A stretch of 64,000 nucleotides of DNA from Cylicocyclus nassatus (Eukaryota; Nematoda; Chromadorea; Rhabditida; Strongylidae): the NCBI GenBank assembly GCA_958299035.1, contig CATQJL010000001.1, positions 4,712,399-4,776,398 of the forward strand, read 5' to 3'. Shown piece by piece: positions 43,703 through 55,900 of the stretch. Below the pieces are notes generated by a model. That model was given only the letters and a program-made list of their open reading frames with translations, did not search any database and was not told where the DNA came from. Position numbers and translations under genes: made by a program. Every line of letters begins with the position of its first letter. Position 1 is the stretch's first letter.

Positions 43703-45176
43703 TATAATACTAGTGAACCAGTAATTAAAGGTGCTAAACATCGCGCGCTTCGGGACCGCACCGCGGTTTCCCGTCATTGAAAGATTTTTGAATTGAGCTG
43801 ACGATTCTTTATATATTAGATGTGATTTTTGCTTATCAAGGTTTCCGTTAATTTACTTGAATGACGAAAAATTCTGTTAATGTGTATCTGATTATTGAAG
43901 AAAGTTACGTCTTTGACTTGATTAGAAAATACCTAAAAATTAGATACACGAGATGTTGAGTCTGGGAATGTCACTCTCGCATTTCGCAAATTTCTGCAAA
44001 AATGTAAACGAAGCATATAAGGAAGAATGGCTCACTGTGCAAAAGCATAAAAAACTATACCGTAAAGAACAATAGGTGCGGTGAGCAATGTTTTCTCAGC
44101 TGCAAAATGGTGGCAGTGTCGAAAAAAATTGCTGGATAAACACTGAACTGAAGTGTCAAGCGTTTTGGAGCTTGATGACTGTTAGATATGTAGCATTATG
44201 AAATATTCATTGAAAAGGAATTAATATTTTTAAACGAAGTTCCACATATCTCAGGTATGTCTAGGCAAGTTTAGAAAAAAGAGGTAAGCGTACAGCACCT
44301 ATAACGCTGACCCTTACCATATCAGGATAAATGCAGAAAAAACGGGGAAGATTTTATGGCTGATTTTCAAAAACTAGTGGACAAAACAAATCTAAGCCAC
44401 CTTTTCGCGAGGCAATGCAGTAAAACAATCAAGTAACTAAACATAAATCAGTTTCCTAGCAGTTTATCTAAAACTTTATCATTCTTATATTGCTAAACAA
44501 AAAGTTTGTTAAAAAGGTTTATGACCCTGATAGACAAGTGTATTGCATTTGGCCTAAGTACGCAAGGGTACACGTTGTCAAATATACAAATTCTTGCACG
44601 GATTACCTAACTTTGAACTCGCTAAAGGTTTTCAGCATTGAAAAATTGAGGAGATGGAGGAAAGGGGAGTGGGCCCCACTTCCTTCTGAAGATAGGTCGC
44701 AAAATTTTTGATGGCTGTCGGGAGTTGCTCGTGTCTTGTTTTCATTGCAAATAATTAGAGTAACATTTAGGATTTTTTGATTTTTTTCACGAAGTGACTG
44801 CCTCCCGTTCTGTTAATTCATAATTTCGAGCTTGTGCGCAAGAATTTTGGGCGTGCCTAAAAATTTCTTTACGCCTAAAATCAAAATTTTCTGACTTTTT
44901 CCCCAAAAAAATTTCTCGGACCAGCACTGGTTTCCGGGTTCGGTTTTTGTGGAACAGCAGAGTTGAAGACTTCATTTTCTGAATTCCGATTCGACCACTT
45001 AGCAGTTCACCTAGATAAACAACATAACATGAAGATTTACTCCTTCCCTATTAATGAGTTACGGCACCTCCCATTTATACCGCTCAAGGAAACCAGATAG
45101 AATAGGATGGGTGTGATCTTTATTGATGCAGTTTATGAAGAGTATAAGTTTATATCAAACAGAATAAGCGAAATTA
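43703..45176. other. Unassigned stretch with a dispersed repeat
   Basis: About 43744-43835 (CGCTTCGGGACCGCACCGCG, then TTTCCCGTCATTG) is repeated at about 59450-59525. A frame at 44490-44711 has protein-like composition but starts with TTG and lacks splice support. A 23-codon ORF starts at 45030 (MKIYSFPINELRHLPFIPLK) with a leader resembling that at 34012. No gene is called. Confidence 0.35.
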
Positions 45177-45337
45177 TAGGCCGCTGCATGACGAAGGCGC
45201 AATATCTTTGGGCGCGGACGCGGCTTCATTAGCGGCAGAGCGCATGAGGCGCAGGATTTACAGTGGTGAAGATACGGCGAAGCGTTCGCACCCGCTCATC
45301 TAATACTGCTTCTGCGCCTTTGTCATGCAGTAGCCTT
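45177..45337. mobile_element. Palindromic MITE, TAGGC(C/T)(G/A)CTGCATGAC ends
   Basis: The left end TAGGCCGCTGCATGACGAAG, then GCGC, is mirrored at the right (TGCGCCTTTGTCATGCAGTA, then GCCT). It is about 160 bp. The plus-strand frame starting at 45263 begins inside it. Confidence 0.75.
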
Positions 45338-45409
45338 TACTCTATTTCCATTATCATATTATTCAAACGATTTTTTTCAAACAAAGGAGTTTCATATGGC
45401 ACTGTTCAG

Positions 45410-45828
45410 AATTTTCGATTGTTTGCGGACGATCTCGATTTAACGCAATTTTCCCCAGTACACCCATATCAGAGTGTATATGCAGCGATCAAAAGCGGAG
45501 ACCAAATGACTTGTTTCGCTGAAATGTTTGCATCTCAAAGTCACACTCTTATCTTCAGGCAAGTGTGTGGTCTGATATGTCGAAACTGTCAGAACCATAA
45601 AATCTATTTTTGAATGATTTATTGCTGACATACAGGCCAGAAGGTTCGAAGAGAGCAATTCATGAGGGGCGAACCGAGGGAAAGTGCGAGACGGAGGGAA
45701 CTTTCTCCTTAATAACGGGACGCAAAATTTCGAAAGTTTCACACATGTGTATTTTCCACTGCTCCTTGGACTTCACTTGGGAAGTTGATCGCCTTTTTAA
45801 CTTAGTTATGTTGTCTCGTCTGTTTTGA
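45410..45828 (+). CDS. Possible two-exon gene with a GC-AG intron
   Basis: Exon 45410-45558 follows an acceptor (CACTGTTCAG) and ends AG/GCAAGT, the usual form of the GC-AG donor. The acceptor ATTGCTGACATACAG opens exon 45636-45828 (TGA) in matching phase. The translation has protein-like composition: NFRLFADDLDLTQFSPVHPY, AAIKSGDQMTCFAEMF, then PEGSKRAIHEGRTEGKCETE. No start exon was identified; a MITE lies just upstream and may sit in an intron. Another acceptor (TTTTGATTTCAG) at 45822-45833 could extend it. No family is recognised. Confidence 0.3.
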
Positions 45829-46199
45829 TTTCAGAGGTTCTTGCATGGCTGCCTGTACAATTCAGTCCATACAGCTTTGCTGAACTTCGGTCCACGTTCC
45901 CTTTGCCTAAATCGGCTATCACCTTGTTGTTTTGTTTTCAGTTTCTCGTTATATGGGTTATAGTATAGCATACTCGTATGACCATCTTGTTCCATCAGTT
46001 ATTTATTTTTTCATTGCTGTTTTGCTGGCATGCTTTTGACCTCAGAGGCTCTCTTACTATATACACAGCTCAGTCTCGTTGTCTTCTAAATTTGACATCG
46101 GCTTTGTCGTGTAGTTTTATATGTTTGTTTCTTATCCTTGATCATCTTGTATCCAAGCCGATGTTAGCGTTGGTGGGGTAAGCCGAAAGAGGTTTCCTG

Positions 46200-46520
46200 C
46201 CCGCCAGGTACGCATGATTTCGCTCATTCGCCCAGGTGCTCATCCTTCTTTCTTCGCTCGAAGGTGACCGTATATTTCTATACCGTTACGCATCGTACTT
46301 GGACTTGTACTTATACCAAGTTTAGCCCCCACGACACTGACTTTGAAGACAACACTGATGAGCATCTGGTTCAGAGAATCACTCTCTTAATTTCTCTAGG
46401 GTGTTGAGCATGTCACAATTTCGTTTCATTAATGTCTTTGTCTGTCGTTTCATTCCTGTCTTTGTATTTGCGCACTGTGCACAAACAGTGTATCAACAAA
46501 TAAATAAATTAATGTATTAT
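46200..46520 (+). mobile_element. Probable 3' end of a non-LTR retroelement
   Basis: It ends in an (AAAT)n-like tail (CAAATAAATAAATTAATG) after a stretch with no coding capacity, in the style of the element end at 1975-2140. The family is not identified. Confidence 0.3.
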
Positions 46521-46908
46521 GTAGTGCAAGGTGGTCTATTTTCACTTGCGAGTAATTAAAAAAGTTTATGGGATTCAAAAAATCAAAAAAGCCTGAAAAT
46601 CATGTTCGCTAGAACGCGGCACCACGCCCCTCGGGTGCCCTTTTTCGAGCATTTCAGAATTATTGGAGACGGTGGCGTAACCCCCCCCCTCATCCAAGGA
46701 AATTTTTGTAGCCCCTCCCTTTCTCTCTCTTCCAAATAAAATATCTCGGACCGCCACGTTATAGTGTTTCAATTTTCGTAGATCATGTCATCACTGTGAA
46801 TGCTCTGCCTTTGATAAAGCAATCTGAGCGAAATATCTGTTCAAAGGACAGCCATTTAACGCGCCCCAGTGCCAGCTCATTTGCCTTTCCATTTTGTTTC
46901 ATTTTGAG

Positions 46909-46985
46909 CAGAGCTAGTCGAATGGTTAGTGATCTATGTAAATTACCTTGCTGTAAGTCACGGGTTCGATTTCATCCTGAGCCTA
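46909..46985 (+). repeat. tRNA-like sequence (possible SINE head)
   Basis: An A-box-like TAGTCGAATGGTTAG and a B-box-like GGGTTCGATTTC are spaced as in a tRNA with a long variable arm. Stem complementarity is poor, so a tRNA-derived repeat is more likely than a working tRNA gene. Confidence 0.35.
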
Positions 46986-47051
46986 ATTTCTGCGAAAAAT
47001 TCATAATGTTAGCACCAGGCTTTCAAAGATGGGCATGCGACAAGCCAACTG

Positions 47052-47691
47052 ACAAGGAGAGGATACTTAGTCGAAAGCACCAATCCAGATGAAACATATA
47101 TCATCTTAAAGCGCTTGAAACGCTGATTCCAAATTTGCAGTTTCTAGCTGCGGAGCGGTTCTGTTTAGGGAGTTATGAGGAGTGTTTCCTCTGAGTTGAG
47201 GCGCCCTCCATCAGGTCTCCCCCTACCTATGAGCACTGTAGAGGAGTACCAACTGGTGGCAACTAACCTAGTGGTAAGTGACGCGCTTGAGGAGAGTGTC
47301 AAGGTTTTAATCCCCTTCGCATGCTAAATTGAACTTCTAAATGGCTTTAGAGCCCTAAAGCATGAAACTTCTGATGATATTGATACTAATCGAAATTAGA
47401 AGTATTGAAAAAACCAAAGTAATATGAGTATTATAATCTTTACTGTAATCTTCATTCAAGTTACTTATCATTAGGCCAGTTGCCACTAGCTGATACTCCT
47501 CTACAGTGCTCATAGATAAGGGGAGACCGCTGTAGAGCGCCTAAACCCCAGAGTGGAATACCCTTCATAACTCCTTCTACAACACCGTTCCGCAGCTAGA
47601 AACTGCAGATTTGGAGTCAGCGTTTCAAGCGCTTCAAGATGATATATGTTTCATCTGGATTGGTGCTTTCGACTAAGTATCCTCTTCTTGT
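47052..47691. mobile_element. Foldback element 4 (ACAAGG-terminated family)
   Basis: The largest copy, with arms of about 240 bp. ACAAGGAGAGGATACTTAGT, then GCGCTTGAAACGCTGATTCC, then CCGCAGCTAGAAACTGCA-type sequence is mirrored from 47465 to 47691. The spacer has a decayed tRNA-like patch (CCTAGTGGTAAGTGACGCGC, then GGTTTTAATCCC). Confidence 0.8.
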
Positions 47692-47844
47692 GAGAAACGC
47701 ACTGTCGCATCAACGGTGCAGAAAACTCGAATAAAGTTCTAGGGGGTCCCTCGAAAGCAACCCTTATTTGAACCCGACAAATACAAAAAGTGGGCGAGAG
47801 TCACCGTCTCCGCGGTGAACCTGGACGGCTAAAGCGGTTAGTTC

Positions 47845-48410
47845 ACTAGAGGCGATCCAAGGCATCGCAGACTCTCCGTATAGCTACCATCAGTATGGGT
47901 ATCTCACCTCTCGTTCTTGAGAGTTGGCAAATCTTCTGAAAAAACGGCAACTCGATGTAGCGTAGGTACAGGTAACGAAGTGGAGCGGAACAAAATCGCA
48001 AGACATAGGAGATAGATACAAGTTCCTTTACAACGACGCCATATGCACCAGAAAGGGGTGGATACAGCTGCCTGGAAGAATTTAAAAAGTAATATAGTTG
48101 ACGTTGAGCGCATAAGCAATCTTCTAATGAGCGTGACCTACGCACCACTGCTTGGATGTAAGGATGATGAAAAGGATACGTTCTGAAGGAGCTAGATGAC
48201 TACATCAACTCACTGAATGCGATACTCCTGCTAGGAGTATGTACTCATCGGACATGTGAAAGAAAGGCGAGGAGAAGCCGGAAAATGTCATGGAGGCCAC
48301 GGATACGGAACATGCAATGAAGGAGGTGTGAACGCACTCTAGAAATCGCCTCAGCCCACGGTCTGCTCTTGACAAACACATACTACATCAAGACCATTAT
48401 ATATGTGAGT
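47845..48410 (+). mobile_element. RTE-type LINE endonuclease fragment, degraded
   Basis: Pieces in shifting frames match the N-terminal endonuclease of RTE elements: RIATISMGI near the start, an R-x-S/N-x-LMSV-like region at about 48105-48135, a GKCHGGHGYGTCNEGGVNAL run at 48276-48336, then LEIASAHGLLLTNTYYIK at 48334-48390. Internal stops show that it is dead. It continues no further into RT. Confidence 0.7.
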
Positions 48411-50180
48411 GGCGACCGAGGAATACAGATGGAGACGAACATGTGTTGTATGTAACAGCATAGTTTCGCTTTTGCAAGTTTTGTAAATTTTTATTCAATT
48501 CTAGCAGAGGAAAAGATACAACAGCGATGCAAAGGAGTGTCCTTGTGAAACGCATATGCGCGAGCGAGGAGAGATCGGTGGAATTTTTCCGAATAAAGAT
48601 ATAATTTGTTACTTGGACATTATGAAGTTGAGTTGGCATGTACATTAGATGTCATTTTGTAAAGCCCTTTGCTCCCATTGGTATCGTATAACTAATTACT
48701 GAAGTTGCCGTGATGAGGGCTTTTTCTTAAAATCATTGTAGGCTTACGGCATAGACCCCACCCAAGACTTCAACAAATAAATATGCATTCGTCTTTGGCA
48801 GGAAATAACCCCACTAGAGGCTCGGCGATTGAGGTTCTGACTTCTTAGTAATTGACGTTTGTCCTCGGCACTATTGCGTACAGCGCCTCATTCGTCTTCT
48901 CGCCAGTTTTTGACTTTCCTCTGAATCTTATTTCTTTTCTAGTGAACCGAATAAGTTAACCTCTAGCAGCAACTCCTACACAATTCCGGGTTCTCATGCA
49001 TGGCCTAGGCCGCGAACGGCCTCATTTTTACTCATTAATACAAAAAATTCTCGATAGTCTAGGTTTTCGAAAAAATACCTGGCATTTTTCAGTTAACATT
49101 CGGATCTCAAAAGATTTGTGCGCAGTTGTAGCACACATTACGCTCTACATATTTCCAAGGCTTGAGTGCGTTACCTCTACAGAGACTAGAGTTAGGAAGG
49201 AACGTACAAAACTTAGTTATCAGCTTAATATATAATTTATAGCGGAAAAAACAAAACGGAAAGAATTCTGAGACCTAATATTGAAGCAAGTTGGTATACG
49301 AATTCAAGTAAAACGAGTACTGTAAGTTTTATAGACTGAGACTCCGTATTACGATCATTTTGGGTAAACAGGTATGATCTTTAAAACAAAAGAAAAGCGA
49401 AATTTCTGAATGTTTTCATCTTATTCAAAATAGCTTTTCTTGGATCTCCGAGAGAATGCTTTCAATCACGTTATCACAAAGCTAGATCTCATGCTATTTG
49501 TGATGCCTGTATGTATTCTGGGCAATGCTAAACAAAGTATAAGTCATTGGCTCCTACAAAAATGTTTAAATTTTTATAATGAAGCCTTATTTCGAAATTA
49601 AATAACTAGTCAGGTCTCTCTCACCGTCATGGAATGTTAGGTAGGTGTTCCACACGGCTGCGACTGGATGATGAGACAAAACAGCCGATCCATGTCCGCT
49701 TGATAACTTGAGCTGTTTTACAAAACTTACAAAGCCTACTGTCAAGTGAAAGCAACGCAGTCAAGGTCAGCTTTGGCCCAGTCTTCAATGAAGAGTAGCA
49801 AATTTTGAAGATTTGGGCTTATATTGATAGTGTTAGCAATGCAGAGCAGTTTTGTCTGGTGTAAAGCCAATGGAGTTCGTGTGCATGTCATTGTGGCAAA
49901 CACAAAAATTCCAAAATCCGGAGGTCATGTCGTTCTGCTGAAACTATTAGATTAATCGAATGTTAATGGAGCACTTTGATTTTCCGCAGTTGAAGCTCTT
50001 GTTTCGTTCAACAACAATCATTCAGTAATGTAGACACCACTCATGTGGTCTTCGCCGATCAGTCTGAGACCACCTTGCTGTCCATCCCTGCAATTCTTGC
50101 AATTTGGAAGAGCAGAGTTTCGACATACTGCACATGCTATCCCGTGAATGCCATCAACACGCTAGTCGAAAAGTCTTCTA
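48411..50180. other. Intergenic, partly dispersed repeat
   Basis: About 48735-48905 is related to 39230-39440 (TTACGG(C/T)AT, ATAACCCCACTA, TTAGT(A/G)ATTGACG). The plus-strand frame at 48996-49235 follows it and is not supported as a gene. Confidence 0.4.
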
Positions 50181-50631
50181 ACAAGGGAATGGTTAGAAGT
50201 CGAAGTGGCCAAACCAAACAAGCTGTATATCATTTGATGCAGCATAAAACGCTGACTTCGAATCTGTCTTTCTTATCTGCTTCCCGCTTCTGTGGACGAA
50301 GCTACAATCGGTTTTATTGTGAAAAAATCACACATAAAAACAGCGAAATTTAGCACACTGTTGCATTTTTAGCTCAGCTTCTTTCTTTAAAGATTTGAAG
50401 TAGGCTAGCTGCATGTTTTCGCCCAGCATCGAGGCGAACGTAGCTCTGCACGGCTAAATTTTCAATTACACGCGTAATTTCTTAGCAAAATAATGGTCTT
50501 TAATGGCTTATAGCTTCGTCCACAGAAGCGGGAAGCAGATAAGAAAGACAGATTCGAAGTCAGCGTTTTATACTGCATCAAATGTTGTACAGCTTGTTTG
50601 GTTTGGCCACTTCGACTTCTGACCCCCTTGT
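50181..50631. mobile_element. Foldback element 5 (ACAAGG-terminated family)
   Basis: The left arm ACAAGGGAATGGTTAGAAGT, then CGAAGTGGCCAAACCAAACA, then AACGCTGACTTCGAATCTGT is mirrored by 50513-50631. The arms match almost perfectly through TCTGCTTCCCGCTTCTGTGG. The spacer is about 210 bp. The frame at 50045-50353 overlaps the left arm. Confidence 0.85.
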
Positions 50632-50632
50632 A

Positions 50633-50985
50633 AGATAAGTGCCAGACTAGCCGATCGTCCTGTCAGCAGGACGCGGCGCAGCTATGTTACTATGTTATTC
50701 GGTGTCACCTTGGACAAAAAACTTGGACATGCTCACAATTTTCGTCTAGCCTGAGACTACATGACGTAACTGCGCCGCTACTGCACAACTAAAGCTATTG
50801 GCGCCTATCTAAGTTTTTTTAAAGGTTCAGATCACTTAGAAAATGTGCTTGTACCAGTCAGGTATCGTAAATCTGGAAAATTCCATTCTATGCAAAACAG
50901 GGCGAGAGCTTTTCTGTGTGATGTGTTTAACTTTAACCGAGAGCTTTTCTGTGTGATGTGTTTAACTTTGCAAGCGCTGCAGAAT
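50633..50985 (+). mobile_element. LINE reverse-transcriptase fragment (jockey/CR1-like)
   Basis: The frame around 50695-50755 reads FGVTLDKKLGHAHNFR, the motif after the RT domain of jockey/CR1-type LINEs (commonly YLGVTLD followed by a W/H-x-x-H-like stretch). It continues with TKAIGAYLSF after stops. It is degraded and truncated at both sides. Confidence 0.5.
50903..50972. repeat. 35-bp tandem duplication
   Basis: CGAGAGCTTTTCTGTGTGAT plus 15 more bases occurs twice in tandem, near-perfectly, inside the LINE fragment. Confidence 0.85.
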
Positions 50986-52936
50986 GCCCATTACTAAATT
51001 CCTCTAAATAACAAGCAAAACGCGAAATTAGCGTTTTGGTTCCGCGTTTCGCTTGTGTACGTATAGCTTTCTCGCCTACCCTCGGGACTTGTCTGAACAG
51101 ATGTCTCATTTATGCGCATGTGTTTATGGCTAATGTTTCTGCTTAATCAAATAATTAGCTAACGTTACACGCTTTATGTTTTAATCACGTAAAAGCAGTC
51201 GTACCCGTTAAAGGAATGCTTGAACAGCCTCTTGTAGATATTTCATTTCAGCGATAATTTCTTAGGCTTCAATACAATCAGATTTTCGAACTTGACGGGC
51301 TGTTTGCAGTTTCCGATGAATTAAAAATAGCAGTTTAGTTACTCTACTTTTGAAAACATTGTCCTACGTATTTTCCACGCAGCTGCCTTTGTTTTGCGAA
51401 AAAGCAAAAGAGTATCAAGGTCCTGTATCTTACCTATGTTTCTAATACCTTCTAGTACTCAAAAGTCAAGCAGTGATTACCTATGGCAGGAAATTGGAAT
51501 TTCTTTAACGCATTATACGCAGAACGGATAACCTTATAGTTTAGCACTAAACATCTCCAATTTAATAGCACCACATCACTTGATTGTCTCAAATAACAAT
51601 CATGTGATTGTCTACATTTATTACAGAAGTAATCGGTTCCAAATGATCACCCAGTCATTATACTAGTATGTAACACTACATATGCTCGCTTCTCATCCCA
51701 GATGTCAAGAATGAAGTGTAGAGATCTAAGTTGCATGATTTATAGCTTTTCTTTCTAATCCGTTCCGATCTGCTTTCACAAGATACAATTTATATGTAAG
51801 GTCTCAATATACTATAGTCCATTTCGATAAACAGGTAATGTAACACAGGCAAGCCTCTTGCTTACGCAATCACTTGATTTATGCACCGCGTAAATTATGA
51901 ACTTGACAACAATAACTTAAAGTAATCTTTTGTGGAGACTTCCTTAAACAAACTTCTTGCATATAAGTAGCGAATGTCCAGATCAACAACAACCCAGCAA
52001 CTGAATTAGCGTAGTTGCGTTGTGCTTGTTTGTAATTGAATTGCTGTAACTGAATTGTAATTTCTCATATGGTGCAAGTCACCACTCTCTATTTTCAAGA
52101 GCGTCGTAATCGTGATTGAAACACTGTTTAGTATTGTAAAGAATGTTGTTATGTACGCGAAAATCGGCTGGAAATTGTGAGAATCTGCAAAAATCTATAT
52201 AGTATCTTAAAAAAGAAACCGAGTCGCTATGCAATACAGGGTGTCGCAAAAAGTTTCTCTAACATTTTAATTGCTAAGCTCTCTTCAAAAATTCTGCGAA
52301 AACACGTATCACTTTGTAGAGTTATTTCGAATTTACAATGGAAGGAAACCTAATGACTGCGGCAGGTTTTTAGGCGGTTCATTTATGAAACGGCGGCTGA
52401 TTCATAATGGCGCTAGATAATGGAATTTTCTACCCCAATCATATAGTAATAAAGTATTGTTAGTAATTCTTTCTAGTAAAATCTAATGGAAGCAAATACG
52501 TTCGCACACAGCGAGCATTCGCGGGTTTTTGAAGAAAGCGACAGAAGTTTCGGTTCAACGTAATATTAGCGTCAAAGAGATCTACACACGTTGATAATTA
52601 TTTCCGACATTAAAGCTGTTACTGACATTGACAATGATAGCAAAAAGTTATATGGAAAAACAAGCGAGGAGCTTCATTATGGTACGCAATGCACGTAATA
52701 TATTCGATATAATCCATTCTAAGAAATCACTTTACAGGGCAAAATTTGTGGCGCTTGTTTTTGCGTAATTTGTTTATATCATGTAGTACGAGGCTCAACT
52801 AGGGCTCCTTGTCTTATCATGCAAGGTGCCTTTCTCGAACTTGATGACTTTTTTATTTTCGTAATTTCCGCTAAAAGACGAATAAGTCTTCCTTATCACT
52901 TGATTTTTTGCTTTAACTGTATAATGCCTGCTGCAG
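50986..52936. other. Upstream region of the Sra/Srab receptor gene
   Basis: AT-rich. It contains a solo mariner-type end at 52505-52561 (ACAGAAGTTTCGGTTCAACG, like the 28841 element) and an ACAGGGTGTCGCAAAAAG-type Tc1/mariner end at 52237. Directly before the receptor ATG (52937) the sequence TGCCTGCTGCAG looks like a splice acceptor, so a trans-spliced leader or an upstream exon is possible. Confidence 0.45.
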
Positions 52937-55900
52937 ATGGCAAACTTGGACCCAAAGATTTGCGATACCATGGCGGCATTGGCTACGTCGCCGATTTTGT
53001 TTGCTTCATTGACTGTATGTGATCTGTGTTGTGTTATTGCTGCTCCATTGTTGTATTACTGGCTGATGAGAATATGGAAAATGCAGCTAATTCACTACAA
53101 TACTAGACTTCTCTTATGCTTCCATATTGCTTGGTTACTCATTCACGTTCTAGGACGGTGAGTTTATAAAGCTAGAAAGAATATGGTCAGATATCATTGT
53201 GTTGTTCCCTGAAGAGCTCCCAATTAACACAACAGTACAAAAGCAAAAAGGCCTCTTTTGAGGCTTTAGTACGACAGTACACAGTATTTGGTACAACAAG
53301 AATAAAAAAACGCATGTGAGTGGAGCGCGATATCTATCAATGCGTAGTAATATTTTTGACTCAAAAAAGGAGAGGCAATGGTTTAATTTGCTCGTTTTAT
53401 CACATGAAAGATTTTCGAGCTTCTTTCAACTAAAAAAAGTCCAAAACTATTGTTAATAAAAAAACTTACTACGCGCGCCTGCGAAAGAACGCGTTTGCAG
53501 GCAGAGTCCGGGCAAAGAGTGGATTTTGAAATTCTGTGTTCACAGGGCCTATTTGTTATACTAAATCCGAAAAATCACACTGAAAAAAAAACGCGAAAAC
53601 GTCGAAACAGGGCTCTAATGCAAGATGGAAATCAGCAAGCAGACGGAATCTTTCCCGTCGTGTGTTCACGTTCCCAGCTTCCGGAGCGGTCTTTTCGATT
53701 CCGCTAGCCGCGCCGACATCGCCACCGGCCAAGTACAAACGCGTGATTTGAAATCCGAACTGAGACGATCGCTCCGAAAACTGGGAGCGTGAGTTTAGCC
53801 TGGGAATACCCTGCTGGTTTCTTCTGCGTTACAGGCTGTTTTTGCGCTCTCCATTGTAAATTTTCGGGTTTGATATAGCGAAAAGGCCCGGGTAAACACA
53901 AATTTCAAAATCGACTTTTTGCCCGGACTCGCCTTCAAGACTTAAGGCATACTTCTCGCAACGTCAAATCGCTACATCTACGCCACTTGGCAATTTGCCT
54001 TATGCCTAAGAGTAACCGTGCGCGCGACTCGAATGCATAGGCGTATGGCTTCGGTAAGTTGTAGCAAAACCATTTCCGGCTCAAGCAAAGCGTGCTTACG
54101 ACCATTTAAAGAGGATCGGCAGTGCCAGATCGCGCAGCTGCTTAGATCGCGTGAGGTAAGCCTTAGACCTAAAGCGTAAAACCTAGCAAGTTTTGCTGGC
54201 CTTTTTCCGAGGCTCAAAAGCGGACCTTGCAAAAGCGATATCCTATTTGCTTTTTATTTTTATCCCAGAAACGAATCCATCTGGACCCCAGACAATATTA
54301 CCAGGTTCTGATTAGCATCCCCGCTGTGAAGGTGAACGCCGCTTGAAAGAAGATATCCTATATATCCTCATATCCTTTCATATCCTTTCTTGTTCTGATT
54401 TCACGCGGTTTAACTATCCGCAAATCTTCCTACTACTACCCTCTACTATAAACAAATGGAACAGGAACGAAAAGTTGCACATGCCGCATTTTCCAACTTT
54501 TCGTGTGATTCGCTGATGAAAGACAGTCTTTTTCTTTGATAAAGCTGATTCCTTCTTCGAAGTTGAAAACATTTCAGAGCTGGGCTGATATGTAATCTAA
54601 CACTGGTAAACATGTTTTTGGTTATCTCGAATAATTTATCAAAACATTGAGATTTCTATTGAATCCTAACAGCCTTAACCCTGACAACCTCAACAATCCT
54701 AACTTGTGCTTCATAAAAATTTTCATGACTTCGACGCTTCAGTTTTTCTTATTAAACATGCAATTGTTAGGTTAGGTAATCTGCACAACTATGGGATGTT
54801 TTCCTTGATTTATGAAAGAAGAAAATTACTCTGAAGAAAAGACGGTTGGGCCGAAGGTTACCAGGTATTATATGAAAAAAAGTGCTTGTACACTTCTCGC
54901 TTTTGTCCATTATGTTTCTAAGCTGCAATAGAAACACTTGGGGGTATTTAAACCGCGTCAAATCTAAACTGGAGCTTTGAGATATGCATGTTGATGCATG
55001 CGGCCCGTAGATAATTTGATGCTCGACTTTCATGCCTATAAGAACACAGAAATCTGTAAGCTTTGACCCCAGCATTAAGCTAAATTACATCTGTATATCT
55101 TAGCTTGCAACCCGCATAATTGCATGCATCATCGTCTTGCAACAAGTTTTTATAAATCGACTTCAGCACTTCAGCAGAAGAAGAAAGGTTCGAATAAACG
55201 TGCTGCATCGTTAATATACTGCTTTGTCGAAAACTTCGCTCCATGTCTGGGTTGTGAGAAGGAAATGTTTAGAGTAGACTGTGTGATCAATCAATTTTGC
55301 CTGAGTGGGCATTTGTAATAAAATCATGCATCTCAACTTTCCCCTCACCAATTACCCGGGGTTTTTATGACTCAAGTACCAAACCAAGAAATGATCAGAT
55401 TCTGCACCGGTCTGTCAAGACAAATTAAAATTAGGTTTTCCTCAAAGCAGTGGCTACAAACATATTATTCAAGTTTTCTGTGGTTCAATGTCGCGCCTTC
55501 CATACAACTACTATGTTTCCTGCCATATCTGTTCAGAGTTAGGCCAGACTGCGCGGCGTATGCTGCGTACGCAGCGTACGCTCACGTGTATAAAGATATG
55601 GAGCGCACGCCGTGTATGCCGCGCAGTCTAGCCTAACCGTCATGTTCTGCTTGTCTAGCAGGAGGAAACAAGCAACCAACTACCTTTTGTTTAGTCTGTT
55701 TGTGTGACTACAAGATAATAAAATAGTACCCTTCTTCCTGTTCCACTTCTAGAAAGGTTTTCCCTGCTCTTTTTCCTGTTTCGAAAATAGCATGCTCACT
55801 CCCCTGCACAGGCTTCATCTGCCCACCAAAGCTTTCAAAAAGTCCAAATAGGAGCAATAATTGCGGTAGATGATCACTTTACGCTCCTTTACGTCGCAAC

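Noticed and set aside
45263..45409. N-terminal extension of the 45410 exon from the GTG/ATG-like start at 45263
   Set aside because: This part lies in a palindromic MITE; the acceptor at 45409 is the more likely exon boundary.
54767..55075. 102-codon minus-strand ORF with a true ATG
   Set aside because: It lies in intron 1 of the receptor gene with no splice, promoter or homology support, and ORFs of this length are expected by chance.
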